Position numbers and translations under genes: made by a program. A stretch of 58,408 nt of DNA from Planctomycetota bacterium. Its GTDB lineage: Bacteria; Planctomycetota; Planctomycetia; Gemmatales; Gemmataceae. The notes beneath the pieces were generated by a model that worked only from the letters and a program-made list of their open reading frames with translations, was not told the origin of the DNA and did not search any database. Each line of letters opens with the position of its first letter. Positions within the stretch are counted from its first letter, which is position 1. Location of the stretch: NCBI GenBank assembly GCA_021413735.1, contig JAIOPV010000031.1, forward strand, positions 1 through 58,408. Reading direction: 5' to 3'. This document shows positions 17,577 to 26,774 of the stretch, piece after piece.

Positions 17577-17791
17577 CGGAACCAACCGTTTCAGCCCCGG
17601 AACCATTCCATTCGTCCGGAAGAAATATCGTTCAGACAAGCTGAACTGATTCCTTCTGACGCATCCTCTTTTCAGATTGTATCTTGCGGTGCCGGTTCAA
17701 AGCGGTCTCGCGGACTGTCAGAAAATCCACCTCCGGAACCATCATTTCAGCCCCGGAACCATTCGATTCGTCCGGAAGAAAGTCCATCAGA
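17577..17791 (-). repeat. 215-bp dispersed repeat, copy 2 (inverted)
   Basis: Reverse complement of 8790-9004, same length and nearly identical. It lies between the starts and ends of two minus-strand genes, in a 447-bp stretch (17489-17935) with no supportable gene. Just outside, GGTTCCGGA at 17548 and TCCGGAACC at 17574 make a further inverted pair. Confidence 0.9.
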
Positions 17792-17847
17792 GCATTCGGG
17801 GAGATTGATGTGCTTACGTGGAACTTCCGGAGCCTTCAGATCAGTGC

Positions 17848-17908
17848 GTCCGAGCCCGAGCGCCAAGCAAGGGGCCAGGCATGCCTCGCTTGGCGCTCGG
17901 GCTCGGAC
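17848..17908. terminator. Perfect 21-bp hairpin after the CDF gene
   Basis: GTCCGAGCCCGAGCGCCAAG plus C (17848-17868) pairs exactly with 17888-17908 around a 19-base loop. It lies 28 bp past the stop of the minus-strand transporter gene. Likely terminator or mRNA 3' end protector. Confidence 0.65.
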
Positions 17909-17935
17909 AAACTCCGGCGCCGCTCAGCTTGCCTC

Positions 17936-18871
17936 TTACGCCACCGGTCCGGGGTCGGAGGTTTCGCCAATGCGCTTCAGTTCCTCGCCCTCCCATGATT
18001 CCTGCTCGTCGATCGGCTCAATGTGGATGTTCACCACTAACCCAGGCATCGCCGCCACCAACGCCGCTTGCACTTCGTGCGCGATGTGATGCGCCGCACG
18101 CACCGTCAGATCGCCATTCACTAACAGGTGAAACTCCGCGAACCGGCGCTGACCCGCTCGCCGCGTTCGCAGCATGTGAAACGTTGCACCAGCCGGTAAA
18201 TGGGCTGCCGTCACCGTGCGAATCTGCGTCTGCTCCGCCACCGGCAACGCATGATCCATCAACCCGTTAAACGACCGCACCACCAGTTCCCAACCCGTCC
18301 AGATGATGTTTCCACCCACCAGAACCGCAAGCACTGGATCGAACCACTCCAGACCCGTCAACAGCACAAGCCCCAAGCCACCGATCACGCCAACCGACGT
18401 CCACACGTCCGCCATCAGATGTTCGCCGTCCGCTTCCAACACAATCGAGTCGTGCTTGCGACCGTAATACAGCAGCACGCGAGCCGTCACGAGATTCACA
18501 CCCGATGCCGCCAGCCCGATGATTCCGCCGAGTTCCAGGTTCTGCAACGGTTCCGGATGCACCATCCGCTTGATGGCATAACCCGCCGTGGCCAGCCCCG
18601 CGAGAATAATGAGCGTACCTTCCAACCCGCTGGAGAAGTACTCGATCTTCTCGTGGCCGAACGTGTGGTTCGGATCGGCAGGACGCGACGCATACCACAG
18701 CGCGACGTACGCGGTGACGGCAGCCAGTAGGTTGATGAGGCTTTCGAGCGTATCGGAGAGCAACCCCACGGAATCCGTGAGCAGGTACGCGGTACCCTTC
18801 ATTCCAATGGTGACGATCGCAGCCACGATCGAGAGCGCGATTGGTAGTCGGAGATGCGAAGGTGATGGCAT
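17936..18871 (-). CDS. Cation diffusion facilitator (CDF) family transporter
   Basis: 311 residues. Exports divalent metal ions (Zn, Co, Fe or Mn in relatives) across the cytoplasmic membrane in exchange for protons. Six transmembrane helices fit residues about 10-210. Metal-site residues lie in GLLSDTLESLIN (Asp40, with Glu and Asn where others have His/Asp) and in HLMADVWTS (His151 and Asp155, the HxxxD pair). FGHEKIEY matches the conserved loop. The soluble C-terminal domain (about 215-300) has the alpha-beta fold seen in VRSFNGLMDHALP and FHLLVNGDLTVRAAHHIAHEV. ATG start at 18871. It stands alone on its strand; the metal is not predictable from sequence. Confidence 0.92.
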   Translation of the reverse strand: MPSPSHLRLPIALSIVAAIVTIGMKGTAYLLTDSVGLLSDTLESLINLLAAVTAYVALWYASRPADPNHTFGHEKIEYFSSGLEGTLIILAGLATAGYAIKRMVHPEPLQNLELGGIIGLAASGVNLVTARVLLYYGRKHDSIVLEADGEHLMADVWTSVGVIGGLGLVLLTGLEWFDPVLAVLVGGNIIWTGWELVVRSFNGLMDHALPVAEQTQIRTVTAAHLPAGATFHMLRTRRAGQRRFAEFHLLVNGDLTVRAAHHIAHEVQAALVAAMPGLVVNIHIEPIDEQESWEGEELKRIGETSDPGPVA

Positions 18872-19035
18872 TGCGTGATTGTATCGAATGAGCGAAGTTG
18901 CGGGTTCATGGGGGTCGGGGCAAACTTCCGTTTCAGACCGGCGGGCGGAGATGCCGATTAGTGCAGTGGATCGTTGCGTGACGGGGAGCGATTATGGAAC
19001 AAACACGAATGAGCTTCCCGCGTGAAGGGTTGGGT

Positions 19036-19210
19036 TTTGACCTCCCCCCTTGTGGGGGAGGTCAACGCGAAGCTTGCCCGGCCGTGGCGGAGCCTGCCCG
19101 CAGGCCGAGCTTGGCTCCGCGTGGGGGGCATGACCTGCCGAGATATTGCAGCTTTACCCCCCACCCGGCTCGAAGACTCGCCGACCTCCCCCACAAGGGG
19201 GGAGGTCAAA
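19036..19210. repeat. Long inverted repeat in the gap before the TolC-like gene
   Basis: Arms at 19036-19063 and 19183-19210 are complementary over 28 bp (TTTGACCTCCCCCCTTGTGG and on). Each arm is itself palindromic (GACCTCCCCC...GGGGGAGGTC). The 120-bp interior is GC-rich. The frame is open across it, but the sequence reads as low-complexity Pro/Gly/Arg, so it is not treated as coding. It resembles repeats scattered through many bacterial genomes. Confidence 0.75.
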
Positions 19211-19224
19211 GACTATCCAGATTC

Positions 19225-20436
19225 TTGGGGCTGACAGGCTTTGGTTTATGTCTGCTCCTTGCTGGGTGCCATCCTCAGACGTTGTCGCCCTCTGTGCGGC
19301 CCATGCCGGCGCAGCTTCCCACGATGCCTCGCGGGACCATCGAACCAGACGTGACAGGCGCGAACATCTCTCCGGCCGCGTTACCACCAGTAAGGCCAAC
19401 GCAGTACCGCAGGCTCACGGCTGTCGAGTGTCGCAAGCTCGCCATTCAGAATGCGCCGCTCGCCGACGATCTCGATTCGCACCCGGACAATCAAACGTCG
19501 CATGCTTGCTCGCTGAAGAAGCGTTCAGATCAGGCACAGCTCTCGCGGCTCGTGCGGGGCTACGCGGCCGACGATCTTCGCAACCGTGCCGCGGGCGATG
19601 CTCTCGAACTCTATTACAAGCTCGCCACGGCCGAGGGTCAGTTCGACCACACGAGTAGCGCTCATGGAATTCTGCGAACGCAACTCGCCCTCGCGGAGAA
19701 GGCTATCAAAGCTGGTGCGGCTGATCGGGCCGACGTCGAGCGGATTCGCCGACAGCTTCTCGAACTCGAATCGCAGTTGGCGAAACTCGAAGCTGGCATC
19801 GCAAGCCTGAACGCGGGTCTGGCCGGGCATCTCGGTCTCGACCCCGCCGACCAAACACCGATCTGGCCAGCCGACACGCTCACCGTGAGCGGGGATGTGC
19901 CGGATGTTGAACAGTCGGTGCGAACCGCACTGCAGTGCCGACCGGATTTGAACATGCTTCGCACGCTTGCGACGAGCGAGAACAGCGGTCAACTCGCGAA
20001 AGCGGTTGTGACTGGAATCAATCCGCTGCTGGGCACGAAGGAATCCGCGAACCCGTTGTTCGCGCCGCTGATCTCGTTCATGGCGGTGGTGAAGAAGGAG
20101 CCGACGCAGGCCGAGGCGAAGATGCAGCGTCAACTTTTGGGGGCGCTTGCGACTCGCGAACGGCAGGCGGATGCAGAGGTGCGAGCGGCTGTCGCGATGG
20201 TGCGAGGTAATCGCCTGGCGGTGGCAGCGAAGGCCGCGGAAGTGCGGAACTGGCAGGCGCGAGTCGCGGAAGCTGAGAAGCGAGTCGCGGCTGGTGTCGC
20301 CGGTGCCGAGGGTGAACTTGCTCTGGCGAAGGTGGAACTGCTGAAGGCTCGCGGCGAGTTGATTCAGGCTGTCGCCGAGTATCAGATCAGCGATGTGAAA
20401 CTTCGACAGGCGATGGGATTGCTCGTGCGGGAGTGA
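19225..20436 (+). CDS. TolC-like outer-membrane efflux lipoprotein (divergent)
   Basis: About 403 residues from TTG 19225, chosen because the frame further upstream lies in an inverted repeat. The start is uncertain. A signal segment GFGLCLLLAGC ends in a lipobox. The mature part is mostly long amphipathic helix with coiled-coil character: QLALAEKAIKAGAADRADVERIRRQLLELESQLAKLE and, near the end, VRNWQARVAEAEKRVAAGVAGAEGELALAKVELLKARGEL. This is the repeated helix-pair layout of outer-membrane efflux proteins. The internal repeat (both halves with LA..E..AGA) supports TolC family. No inner-membrane or periplasmic partner is adjacent. Confidence 0.7.
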   Translation: MGLTGFGLCLLLAGCHPQTLSPSVRPMPAQLPTMPRGTIEPDVTGANISPAALPPVRPTQYRRLTAVECRKLAIQNAPLADDLDSHPDNQTSHACSLKKRSDQAQLSRLVRGYAADDLRNRAAGDALELYYKLATAEGQFDHTSSAHGILRTQLALAEKAIKAGAADRADVERIRRQLLELESQLAKLEAGIASLNAGLAGHLGLDPADQTPIWPADTLTVSGDVPDVEQSVRTALQCRPDLNMLRTLATSENSGQLAKAVVTGINPLLGTKESANPLFAPLISFMAVVKKEPTQAEAKMQRQLLGALATRERQADAEVRAAVAMVRGNRLAVAAKAAEVRNWQARVAEAEKRVAAGVAGAEGELALAKVELLKARGELIQAVAEYQISDVKLRQAMGLLVRE

Positions 20437-20450
20437 TGGGCTGGGTATTC

Positions 20451-20495
20451 GCCGCTTGCGGCGTAGCGATCCAAGAGCGCTACGCCGCAAGCGGC
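20451..20495. terminator. Hairpin, family A copy 2
   Basis: GCCGCTTGCGGCGTAGCG (20451-20468) pairs with 20478-20495 around a nine-base loop. It lies between the convergent TolC-like gene and the toroid-repeat gene, seven bases before the stop of the latter. Likely bidirectional terminator. Confidence 0.75.
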
Positions 20496-20501
20496 AAGAC
20501 A

Positions 20502-21515
20502 TCACTTCGGAAGCGTCTTGAGTAGTCCGATTGTGGCGAAGCCCGTACCCCAGTGGATCGTGACTTCGTTCTGCTTTTCCGGCTTCGTGCTGAAGTTCGC
20601 CCGACTCACCGCATCCCACGAACCGTCACGCCATTGATTCTTGACGAGATACTTCCAGGCGTGGCAAACCGTCGTGTCGGTGTCTCCTGTCAGACCAGCG
20701 ATTCCCAGAGCGTAGAGACATTCGCCAGTCGTGTGCGGATAGCTCACGCCACCGCGAACGTAGCCCCAACCGCCGTCTGCGTTTTGAAGACTCCGCAACT
20801 CCTGAAGGAACCCGGCGGCCTCGGCTGGCGTGCCACATTCACGAGCGACGAGATACCGTAGTGCAACCCAATCGACTCGCTTTCCAGGCTTCGCATCTTT
20901 CAGGAACGCCATCGCTTTTTCTCGGTAACCGGCGATGGCCTTCTGAGTCGCCTCGGGGAGCTTGTCGCCAAGTTTCTCCATCGTTCGAATCGCAAGAATC
21001 GTCCACATCGTATCGACTTCATCAGCTTCTCGTTCGGCCCCGGCAACCTTGACCTGATTCCCCTCACGCCACGAGCCGTTCGGCTTCTGACGCTTCGCGA
21101 ACAGCGGCTCGAAGAACGCGAACGCCTTCATCGCATCTTCCCGCGGCGCGGCAGCACTTTGCGAGAGCGTCATGAACGCCATCGTCAGGTGGAAGCCGCC
21201 GGTGAAGGCACCTTTGTCCTGGTTCGTGGTGCAGAACTCGAACGCCCACTTCGTGAGTCCCTCGAAGTTCGCGGAGTCCACGGCGAATCCGTGTTCCTTC
21301 GCATCGTTCAACGCCCAGATCGTGAAAGGCACCTGATGGCAACTCACGCACTTGCGATCGTTCTTCCAGGTGGCCGAACTCTTCTCCAGAAACGGGATGC
21401 TTTTCTCAAGGGCCGCACGGACTTCCTTCACGGACGGGCCTGCTTCACGAGGCGCAGGTGCGGCGTTCGAGATGGTGGGAGCTGACGCGACGAGGAGCAA
21501 GGTGAAGAGGAGCAT
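20502..21515 (-). CDS. Exported toroid-repeat protein with a CxxCH motif
   Basis: 337 residues. The signal peptide MLLFTLLLVASAPTISNAAP predicts export. At about residues 56-60 there is CVSCH, the haem-attachment motif of c-type cytochromes. The rest has repeats of the alpha-toroid prenyltransferase/squalene-oxidase type: QKPNGSWREGNQ, QNADGGWGYVRGG (QW-like motif) and KNQWRDGSWDAVSR, each followed by a helix pair. No DxDD catalytic motif of squalene-hopene cyclase is seen, so an enzyme role is doubtful. A single CxxCH ahead of a toroid suggests a redox or haem-binding envelope protein. It shares its general fold with the lipoprotein at 32558. Confidence 0.8.
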   Translation of the reverse strand: MLLFTLLLVASAPTISNAAPAPREAGPSVKEVRAALEKSIPFLEKSSATWKNDRKCVSCHQVPFTIWALNDAKEHGFAVDSANFEGLTKWAFEFCTTNQDKGAFTGGFHLTMAFMTLSQSAAAPREDAMKAFAFFEPLFAKRQKPNGSWREGNQVKVAGAEREADEVDTMWTILAIRTMEKLGDKLPEATQKAIAGYREKAMAFLKDAKPGKRVDWVALRYLVARECGTPAEAAGFLQELRSLQNADGGWGYVRGGVSYPHTTGECLYALGIAGLTGDTDTTVCHAWKYLVKNQWRDGSWDAVSRANFSTKPEKQNEVTIHWGTGFATIGLLKTLPK

Positions 21516-21610
21516 GGGAAGCTCGGGATGGAGGGTTGGGTTGCCCGTACTCCATCTAACGCAGCGGCGTTACACGATCCTGCGAATTACAGCTCCGGTG
21601 CGGCTGACAA

Positions 21611-21673
21611 GTAGGTCAGGCTTTCGAGCCTGACTCTTCGGTCTTCGGAGTCAGGCTCGAAAGCCTGACCTAC
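21611..21673. terminator. Perfect 26-bp hairpin holding a stop codon
   Basis: Arms 21611-21636 and 21648-21673 (GTAGGTCAGGCTTTCGAGCC and on) are exact complements around an 11-base loop. The right arm includes the TAG stop of the NYN-domain gene (21670-21672). It is placed as a terminator of the kinase-NYN transcript. Confidence 0.7.
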
Positions 21674-22185
21674 GGCTTGGGTGGCTTCGGTGGCGGAGGT
21701 GAAAACGCCGCGAGCCATGCGGCCATTTCGTCGGGCGTCGAAGTGGGTTCCTGCTTCTGATCGTCTGGCGTGCCGGGAGCGGTCGGCGACTTCTTCGCAT
21801 CGGCAATGAGCCAATCGACGAACTCCTCGCAGGTGTTCACGGCAGTTCCGCGATGCCGGCCAGCGTCCTGCACTCGCGTGTCATTCGAGACGACCGTGAC
21901 TCGGGCCGGTTGCCGTTCGCCAGCGAGAAGTTCCTCGATGTCGTCGTCGGCAGTGCGACGATACGCGAACCGCACTCGCACACCGCGATACTCGGCTTCG
22001 GGAGATGGGCCGCGACCTTTCTCGGCGTCGAAAACGACTCGCAGTTTCTCGGGCTTCTTCCCGGAGGCAGCGGCGAGCCAGTCGAGGAACTTGTTGCGAG
22101 CGCGTTCCAATCCGCCCGCGACCGGACCGACGCCAAGCATCCCGACGGCGTGCATCAGGTTGTATCCGTCGATCAGGAAGGTCAT
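21670..22185 (-). CDS. NYN-domain (YacP-like) putative ribonuclease
   Basis: 171 residues. The NYN domain is a PIN-like nuclease fold. Here TFLIDGYNLMHAVG (Asp6, metal-binding), KLRVVFDAEKGRGP, RRTADDDIEELLAG (acidic pair) and VTVVSNDTRVQDAGR are in the right order and match YacP/Rae1-like proteins, which cut mRNA at the ribosome in Bacillus. The last 45 residues are a Pro-rich tail ending PPPPKPPKP. Its ATG overlaps the stop of the kinase gene (ATGA), so the two are translationally coupled. RNA cleavage is inferred from family only. Confidence 0.85.
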   Translation of the reverse strand: MTFLIDGYNLMHAVGMLGVGPVAGGLERARNKFLDWLAAASGKKPEKLRVVFDAEKGRGPSPEAEYRGVRVRFAYRRTADDDIEELLAGERQPARVTVVSNDTRVQDAGRHRGTAVNTCEEFVDWLIADAKKSPTAPGTPDDQKQEPTSTPDEMAAWLAAFSPPPPKPPKP

Positions 22186-25100
22186 GGTTCGATCAGCGGC
22201 ACCGGCAACTTGCCGACATCGGCACCGGCGTCCGTTGGCTTCGCTCCGGCCAGATCGGGGAAATCCACCGACTTCACCACCGCATCGGCAGGCTTCACAT
22301 ACGCAAGATCTTCCAGCCCCGCAGCGGCTTTCTGGAACATCACCTTGCCGACCGGTTTGCCGTCCTTCTCACCAGCGAACGTGATCCACTGATCCCAGTT
22401 CAGTTCCTTGATTGCGCCGCCGTCAGCACCGGGTTTGACAAGCATGACGGTTGCCTTGTCGTCGAAGTTAGCGTAGCGGTTCGCGGTCTGCACTTTCCAT
22501 TCGAGAACGGTCTTCGCCTCCGCAGAGTCGATTCCATCGAGATCGACCAGCGGTTGACCAGCACTCGGAACAGCCGCGAACAAGCACTCGTCGGTGTGAA
22601 CGTCGAGAGGCACAAGCCCGCTCACCCGCATCTCGCCGACCTTCGTGTTGTTGCCCTGCATCTTGACGATCGGCCCGCCGACGAACGCCGTGACTCGCTT
22701 CAAGGCCAGCGTCGAACGCACCCCCGGAGTCAGTGCCCCGCCCGCTTCCGCCAGCAGGAGCGGACCGTCGATTGCGGTCAGCGAGTGATCGACTTCCACC
22801 TTCACCGCCCGGCTTTCCTTGCTCGCCGGCACCCACACGCCACGACCTTTTCCGCGAATCACGCAGCGATCAAACTTCACATCGGGCGTCGGCCATGTCC
22901 CTGTTGTCATCGACATCACGAGCTTGGGATCGGGCAGAACATGCACAACCGCGACTCGGGAATCGTCTTCCTCGGCAAGGGTGAAAACGCAATCCTTGAA
23001 CGAACAGCTTCTGCCAGCGATGACGGTCACCGCCGCGACAGTCTGAGCGTTCTTCGGCTTCGCGGGCTTCAGGAGGAACTGCACGCCCTCGAACGCGACT
23101 TCGCCATTCACCAGGCGGAACAGCGACTGATCGATTTTGTCGGTCCCTGGTGCCACAAGAATTGGCGAATACCCCGGTGCCGGGCGGAACGTGATCCGAA
23201 GTTCGCCGGTTCCACTCCGAGGCTTCTCCAACTCGATGGTTTTATCAGCCGACAACAAGCCGTTGTGACGGATCAGAACCGTGTCGCCAGGGCGTGCGTA
23301 GGTGAGCAAATAGGCGAGATCGCGGTAGACGGGGAACTCGTCTTTGGGTGCGCCAGGAAACCAGACCAAGTGCTGCGGCTCATTCGCGGAGACCTTGGGT
23401 GGCGGCCACTTTTGGTCTGGATACGCCCGGCGAGGCGGCAGCACGTTCGGGTTGTGGAACTGCGCACCGAGTATTCTCTCTTCGGTCTTTGTCAGCAGGT
23501 TCGCATCTGTGAGTCGCAGCGTGAACGCTCGCCACGGATGCTGACTCGCGAGTGCGCGGTTGGGATCGTGTTCGGCCCACGGGCGTTGCGTGAGTTGCAC
23601 GGCAGCAGCGTCGGCAACGGCGATGCTCTCGTTCTTGCACTCTTCAAACGACAGGTAGCGTGTTTCGCCGTTGGTGCCGAGCGCGAGCGGAAGCACAGCA
23701 TAGTAAGCATTCGGACGCGTTCGCTCTCCGGTAACCTCGCCAGCGAATTGCGCATCAGCCAGACTTCCCGCAGAGCGGACGATCACAGGCCGAGTTCCCG
23801 GCGTTCCGGAGAGGAAAGAAGCCGGAGTTCCGATCGGAGCAAACACGCAGTGCCCGGCGGTCACGCGAGCGAGCGGAGCCTCACCCACAGGAGTCACATT
23901 CCGAATGACGGCGGAATCCGGAGCGAGCAGAAACGACGAACGATCCAGTCGCACGGTTGTGCCTGGCGTTGGCCCATTCTCGGGGTTCGCGATCTTCGCT
24001 TCGCCGATTTGCACGGCGGCATCGTGCGGTCCAAATCCGCAGTCGGAAACGGTCACCTCACACGCATCCGGAACCCACATTCCGAAGCTCGAAGCGATGA
24101 AAACACAGCGTTCGACACGCACCTTCGCCTTGTCTCGAACAGCCTTGTTGCGACCGACCCGAACGGCACCGACACCACTCCGTTGAGCTGAGAAAACGCA
24201 GTCCGAGAACTGCACCCGTGCCGACTCTGGCAACAGAACGCCGGTCAACGCAGCCGCCTTCGGGTCGTCGGCTCGGTCGGATTTCACGATCTCGAATCGA
24301 ACGCCGGAAATGCTGACGTCGGTTGCCGTGGGCAGTGAGAACACGCCCGGTCGGATGGGCGCTGTCAGCGGTGCCGTCGGGAACTCGGTGGTTCCCGCGT
24401 GGACTCGAAGCACGGCGGGCAGATGCACCGGGCCGATGATTTCGAGTTCCTTGCCTTTGAACGAGAGCGCCTCGGGCAACTTCGTCAGGTCGATGTCGGC
24501 CCCGGCAGCAAGGTGAATCTTCGTGAGGGTGTCGGGATTCGCGTCGGCCAACTTCGCCGCGAACTCCTCGGCTGTGCGAACGATTTCGTTATCGAGGGGG
24601 GCAACCTCCGGTCGAGGCGTTCCGGTATCGACGCCTTCCGGGAACAGAGGCGTGCGTGCGTGTTGTTTCTCGGCCCACGGCGGCACGGTTGTTCGCGGTC
24701 CCGTGTTTCCGCCCGACATCGCGAGCGCGACCACGGCAACCACAACCGTCACCGCACCGACGAGCACGCCCCAACGCAAACGCGGCGGTTGCGGAAGTGC
24801 GCTGCGACCTTCCAGGGAACGCACCACCGAATCCTTGCCGACCGCTTCCGGTGAGAGCTTCAGTTTCTCCGCGAGTCCCTTGAGATCCGAAATCAGATCG
24901 GCGGGCGTCTGATATCGTCGCGTCTGATCCTTCGCCATCATCCGAGCGAGGATGAACACCAACTCGTCCGGGATGTTCGGATTGATCTGTCGCGGGTCGA
25001 GTGGATCGACGTACTGGTGAGCGTGCAGCTTCTTCGCGGCGGTTCCTTCTGGCACCGGCGCTCGCCCAGTCAGCGCGTGGTAGAAGGCACAGCCCAGTGA

Positions 25101-26015
25101 GTAGATGTCGCTTCGCACATCCGCTCGGCGAGGGTCGAGCGCCTGCTCTGGCGAGATGTAGTCGAACGTTCCGAGCGTGACGCCAGACTGCGTGACCCCA
25201 CCGTTGACCGGCGAAGAATCGAGTTGACGGGCCAACCCCATATCGACGATCTTCGCGCGGCCGTCGGGCGTGATGACGAGATTCGACGGCTTGATATCGC
25301 GGTGAACAACCCCACGCTCGGCAGCGTGAGCCAGCCCCGCCGCGACCTGAATCATGTAGGCGATGCACTCGCGAGCAGGCAGCACGCCTCGGCGATCAAT
25401 CATCACCCGCATGTTGATGCCTTCGACAAACTCGAAGGCGATGAAATGCAATCCCTGATCTTCGCCGCAGGAGTACACGCGAGCGACGTTCTCGTGATCC
25501 AACATCGCCGCGGCACGGGCTTCCTGCTTGAATCGGATGATGCTCTCGGGATCGTGAGCCGACTCCGGAGGAAGGATCTTCAACGCGACGATGCGACCGA
25601 GTTCGAGATCGCGTGCCCGGAGAACGGCGGCCATCCCGCCAGCGCCGATCGCTTCAATGAGTTCGTAGTGACCGAGTCGCCGACCACTGACGAGCGGTGT
25701 ATTGGCCGTGTTCGGCAGCGACACATTGCCGCTCGAACCTGTCGGTCGAGAGGCTCCTTGCTTCGTGATGATTGTGGGGGCGTCGTCGTCGGGTGACGGA
25801 GATGGGGAACCAAGCGACTGGAGGATGTCGGAACCGACGGTGATTCGCTGTGATGATCCGGCGTTTGCGAAGAAGTTGGATAGGGGTTCGGACGCTGCGG
25901 ACTTTGGCTCGAGCGGTGTTCCGGGAGCTGCTGGCGCAGGTTGATAGTCGTTCACCCCCAGCTCGCGTTTCCGCGAGGACGGCCGGCCGTTCGGGTCGGG
26001 TGGGGGCAGAGACAT
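22182..26015 (-). CDS. Membrane Ser/Thr protein kinase with beta-helix-like extracytoplasmic domain
   Basis: 1277 residues. After a Pro/Ser-rich leader, the kinase domain spans about 117-384: glycine loop AIGAGGMAAV, VALK (Lys146), HRDIKPSN (Asp240), DMG (258-260, in place of DFG), and SPEQALD. One transmembrane helix lies at about 413-434 (WGVLVGAVTVVVAVVALAM). The remaining 840 residues, probably outside the membrane, show repeated short strands with buried positions (for example VSISGVRFEIV, ARVQFSDCVFSAQ, CEVTVSDCGFG, CSFKDCVFTL). This is the signature of right-handed parallel beta-helix repeats. The arrangement is a receptor-like kinase; the ligand is unknown. The NYN gene overlaps its 3' end. 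Confidence 0.9.
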   Translation of the reverse strand: MSLPPPDPNGRPSSRKRELGVNDYQPAPAAPGTPLEPKSAASEPLSNFFANAGSSQRITVGSDILQSLGSPSPSPDDDAPTIITKQGASRPTGSSGNVSLPNTANTPLVSGRRLGHYELIEAIGAGGMAAVLRARDLELGRIVALKILPPESAHDPESIIRFKQEARAAAMLDHENVARVYSCGEDQGLHFIAFEFVEGINMRVMIDRRGVLPARECIAYMIQVAAGLAHAAERGVVHRDIKPSNLVITPDGRAKIVDMGLARQLDSSPVNGGVTQSGVTLGTFDYISPEQALDPRRADVRSDIYSLGCAFYHALTGRAPVPEGTAAKKLHAHQYVDPLDPRQINPNIPDELVFILARMMAKDQTRRYQTPADLISDLKGLAEKLKLSPEAVGKDSVVRSLEGRSALPQPPRLRWGVLVGAVTVVVAVVALAMSGGNTGPRTTVPPWAEKQHARTPLFPEGVDTGTPRPEVAPLDNEIVRTAEEFAAKLADANPDTLTKIHLAAGADIDLTKLPEALSFKGKELEIIGPVHLPAVLRVHAGTTEFPTAPLTAPIRPGVFSLPTATDVSISGVRFEIVKSDRADDPKAAALTGVLLPESARVQFSDCVFSAQRSGVGAVRVGRNKAVRDKAKVRVERCVFIASSFGMWVPDACEVTVSDCGFGPHDAAVQIGEAKIANPENGPTPGTTVRLDRSSFLLAPDSAVIRNVTPVGEAPLARVTAGHCVFAPIGTPASFLSGTPGTRPVIVRSAGSLADAQFAGEVTGERTRPNAYYAVLPLALGTNGETRYLSFEECKNESIAVADAAAVQLTQRPWAEHDPNRALASQHPWRAFTLRLTDANLLTKTEERILGAQFHNPNVLPPRRAYPDQKWPPPKVSANEPQHLVWFPGAPKDEFPVYRDLAYLLTYARPGDTVLIRHNGLLSADKTIELEKPRSGTGELRITFRPAPGYSPILVAPGTDKIDQSLFRLVNGEVAFEGVQFLLKPAKPKNAQTVAAVTVIAGRSCSFKDCVFTLAEEDDSRVAVVHVLPDPKLVMSMTTGTWPTPDVKFDRCVIRGKGRGVWVPASKESRAVKVEVDHSLTAIDGPLLLAEAGGALTPGVRSTLALKRVTAFVGGPIVKMQGNNTKVGEMRVSGLVPLDVHTDECLFAAVPSAGQPLVDLDGIDSAEAKTVLEWKVQTANRYANFDDKATVMLVKPGADGGAIKELNWDQWITFAGEKDGKPVGKVMFQKAAAGLEDLAYVKPADAVVKSVDFPDLAGAKPTDAGADVGKLPVPLIEP

Positions 26016-26287
26016 TCCAGTCGCACCATGATTGTGGGCAAGGCCCGCAACGATTCCATTTCACGAAGCCGCTGGGAGAGGGGAGCGGCTGCCAAACACC
26101 TTTCCGCGGCCACCGTCGATTTGTTGGGCCGAGTAAAAGTGGGCGAACTGATCGAGTGACAACGGCTATCCCTAGCTCAGATGAGCGACTCGATTAAGGT
26201 TGCTAATTATAGCCTCAGTTCCGCCTCTGTGTCAATTCGCAGAAGGGGAAGTGATGGGAGAAAGAGAATTGGATGTTAGAGTTTTGC

Positions 26288-26305
26288 GGGTGGCGCGAGC
26301 CACCC
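26288..26305 (-). terminator. Short hairpin after the HhH gene
   Basis: GGGTGGC, tetraloop GCGA, GCCACCC: seven-bp perfect stem 15 bp beyond the stop of the minus-strand gene at 26320. The rest of 26016-26287 has no gene and must hold the promoter of the kinase gene. Confidence 0.5.
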
Positions 26306-26319
26306 TGATTGAGAGGGCT

Positions 26320-26583
26320 TCACTGCGTGATGATTCTGGCAGCACGCAGCGAATTTAAGTAGTCGGCGATGGTGACAGCCAGACTCCTGCCAACGCCGGG
26401 AACTCGTTCAAGAGCGTGAACACCGCCGGAATCGACGATTGTGGTCAGTTCTTGAGGCAATGCGAGCACAGCCATCGCTGCTTGACGGAAGGCACGCACC
26501 CGATACAGGTTATCTCCGTGGCGAGCGAGTTCTGTGGCACGTTCTCGCAATTTCCGCGAAATTAGCTGATTGGTTGCAGTCAT
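26320..26583 (-). CDS. Small helix-hairpin-helix protein
   Basis: 87 residues from ATG 26583, supported by AGGAGG eight bases upstream; the longer upstream frame is not needed. The N-terminal half (NQLISRKLRERATELARHGDNLYRVRAFRQAAMAVLALP) matches the helical N-domain of family X DNA polymerases. A helix-hairpin-helix (LERVPGVGRSLAVTIADYL) follows, a non-specific DNA-binding motif. The protein is the size of the 8-kDa domain alone, with no polymerase domain, so it may be a stand-alone DNA-binding protein or a remnant. Divergent from the gene at 26775. Confidence 0.75.
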   Translation of the reverse strand: MTATNQLISRKLRERATELARHGDNLYRVRAFRQAAMAVLALPQELTTIVDSGGVHALERVPGVGRSLAVTIADYLNSLRAARIITQ

Positions 26584-26774
26584 CGCAAAACCTCCTGTGA
26601 TGGGATGAGTCTGTCGTATTGTACACTTGTCCACAATGTACGTAGATGAGGATAATCGGAAAAATCGGAACGCAATGGGAGATGAGCAGAAAGTGGATTG
26701 GCCCAACGAATGTTCGCTGTTGTCGTTAGGTGTTCGTGGGGAAAGCGTGGATTGTGAAAATTGGAGGCGTCCCG

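Noticed and set aside
18994..19224. N-terminal extension of the TolC-like gene to 18994
   Set aside because: This part lies in a long inverted repeat and reads as Pro/Gly/Arg low complexity before the signal peptide.
22005..24191. Open frame of 728 codons on the plus strand opposite the kinase gene
   Set aside because: It is the antisense shadow of a GC-rich gene: Arg/His-rich, no start signal, no recognisable domain, while the minus strand encodes clear kinase and repeat motifs.
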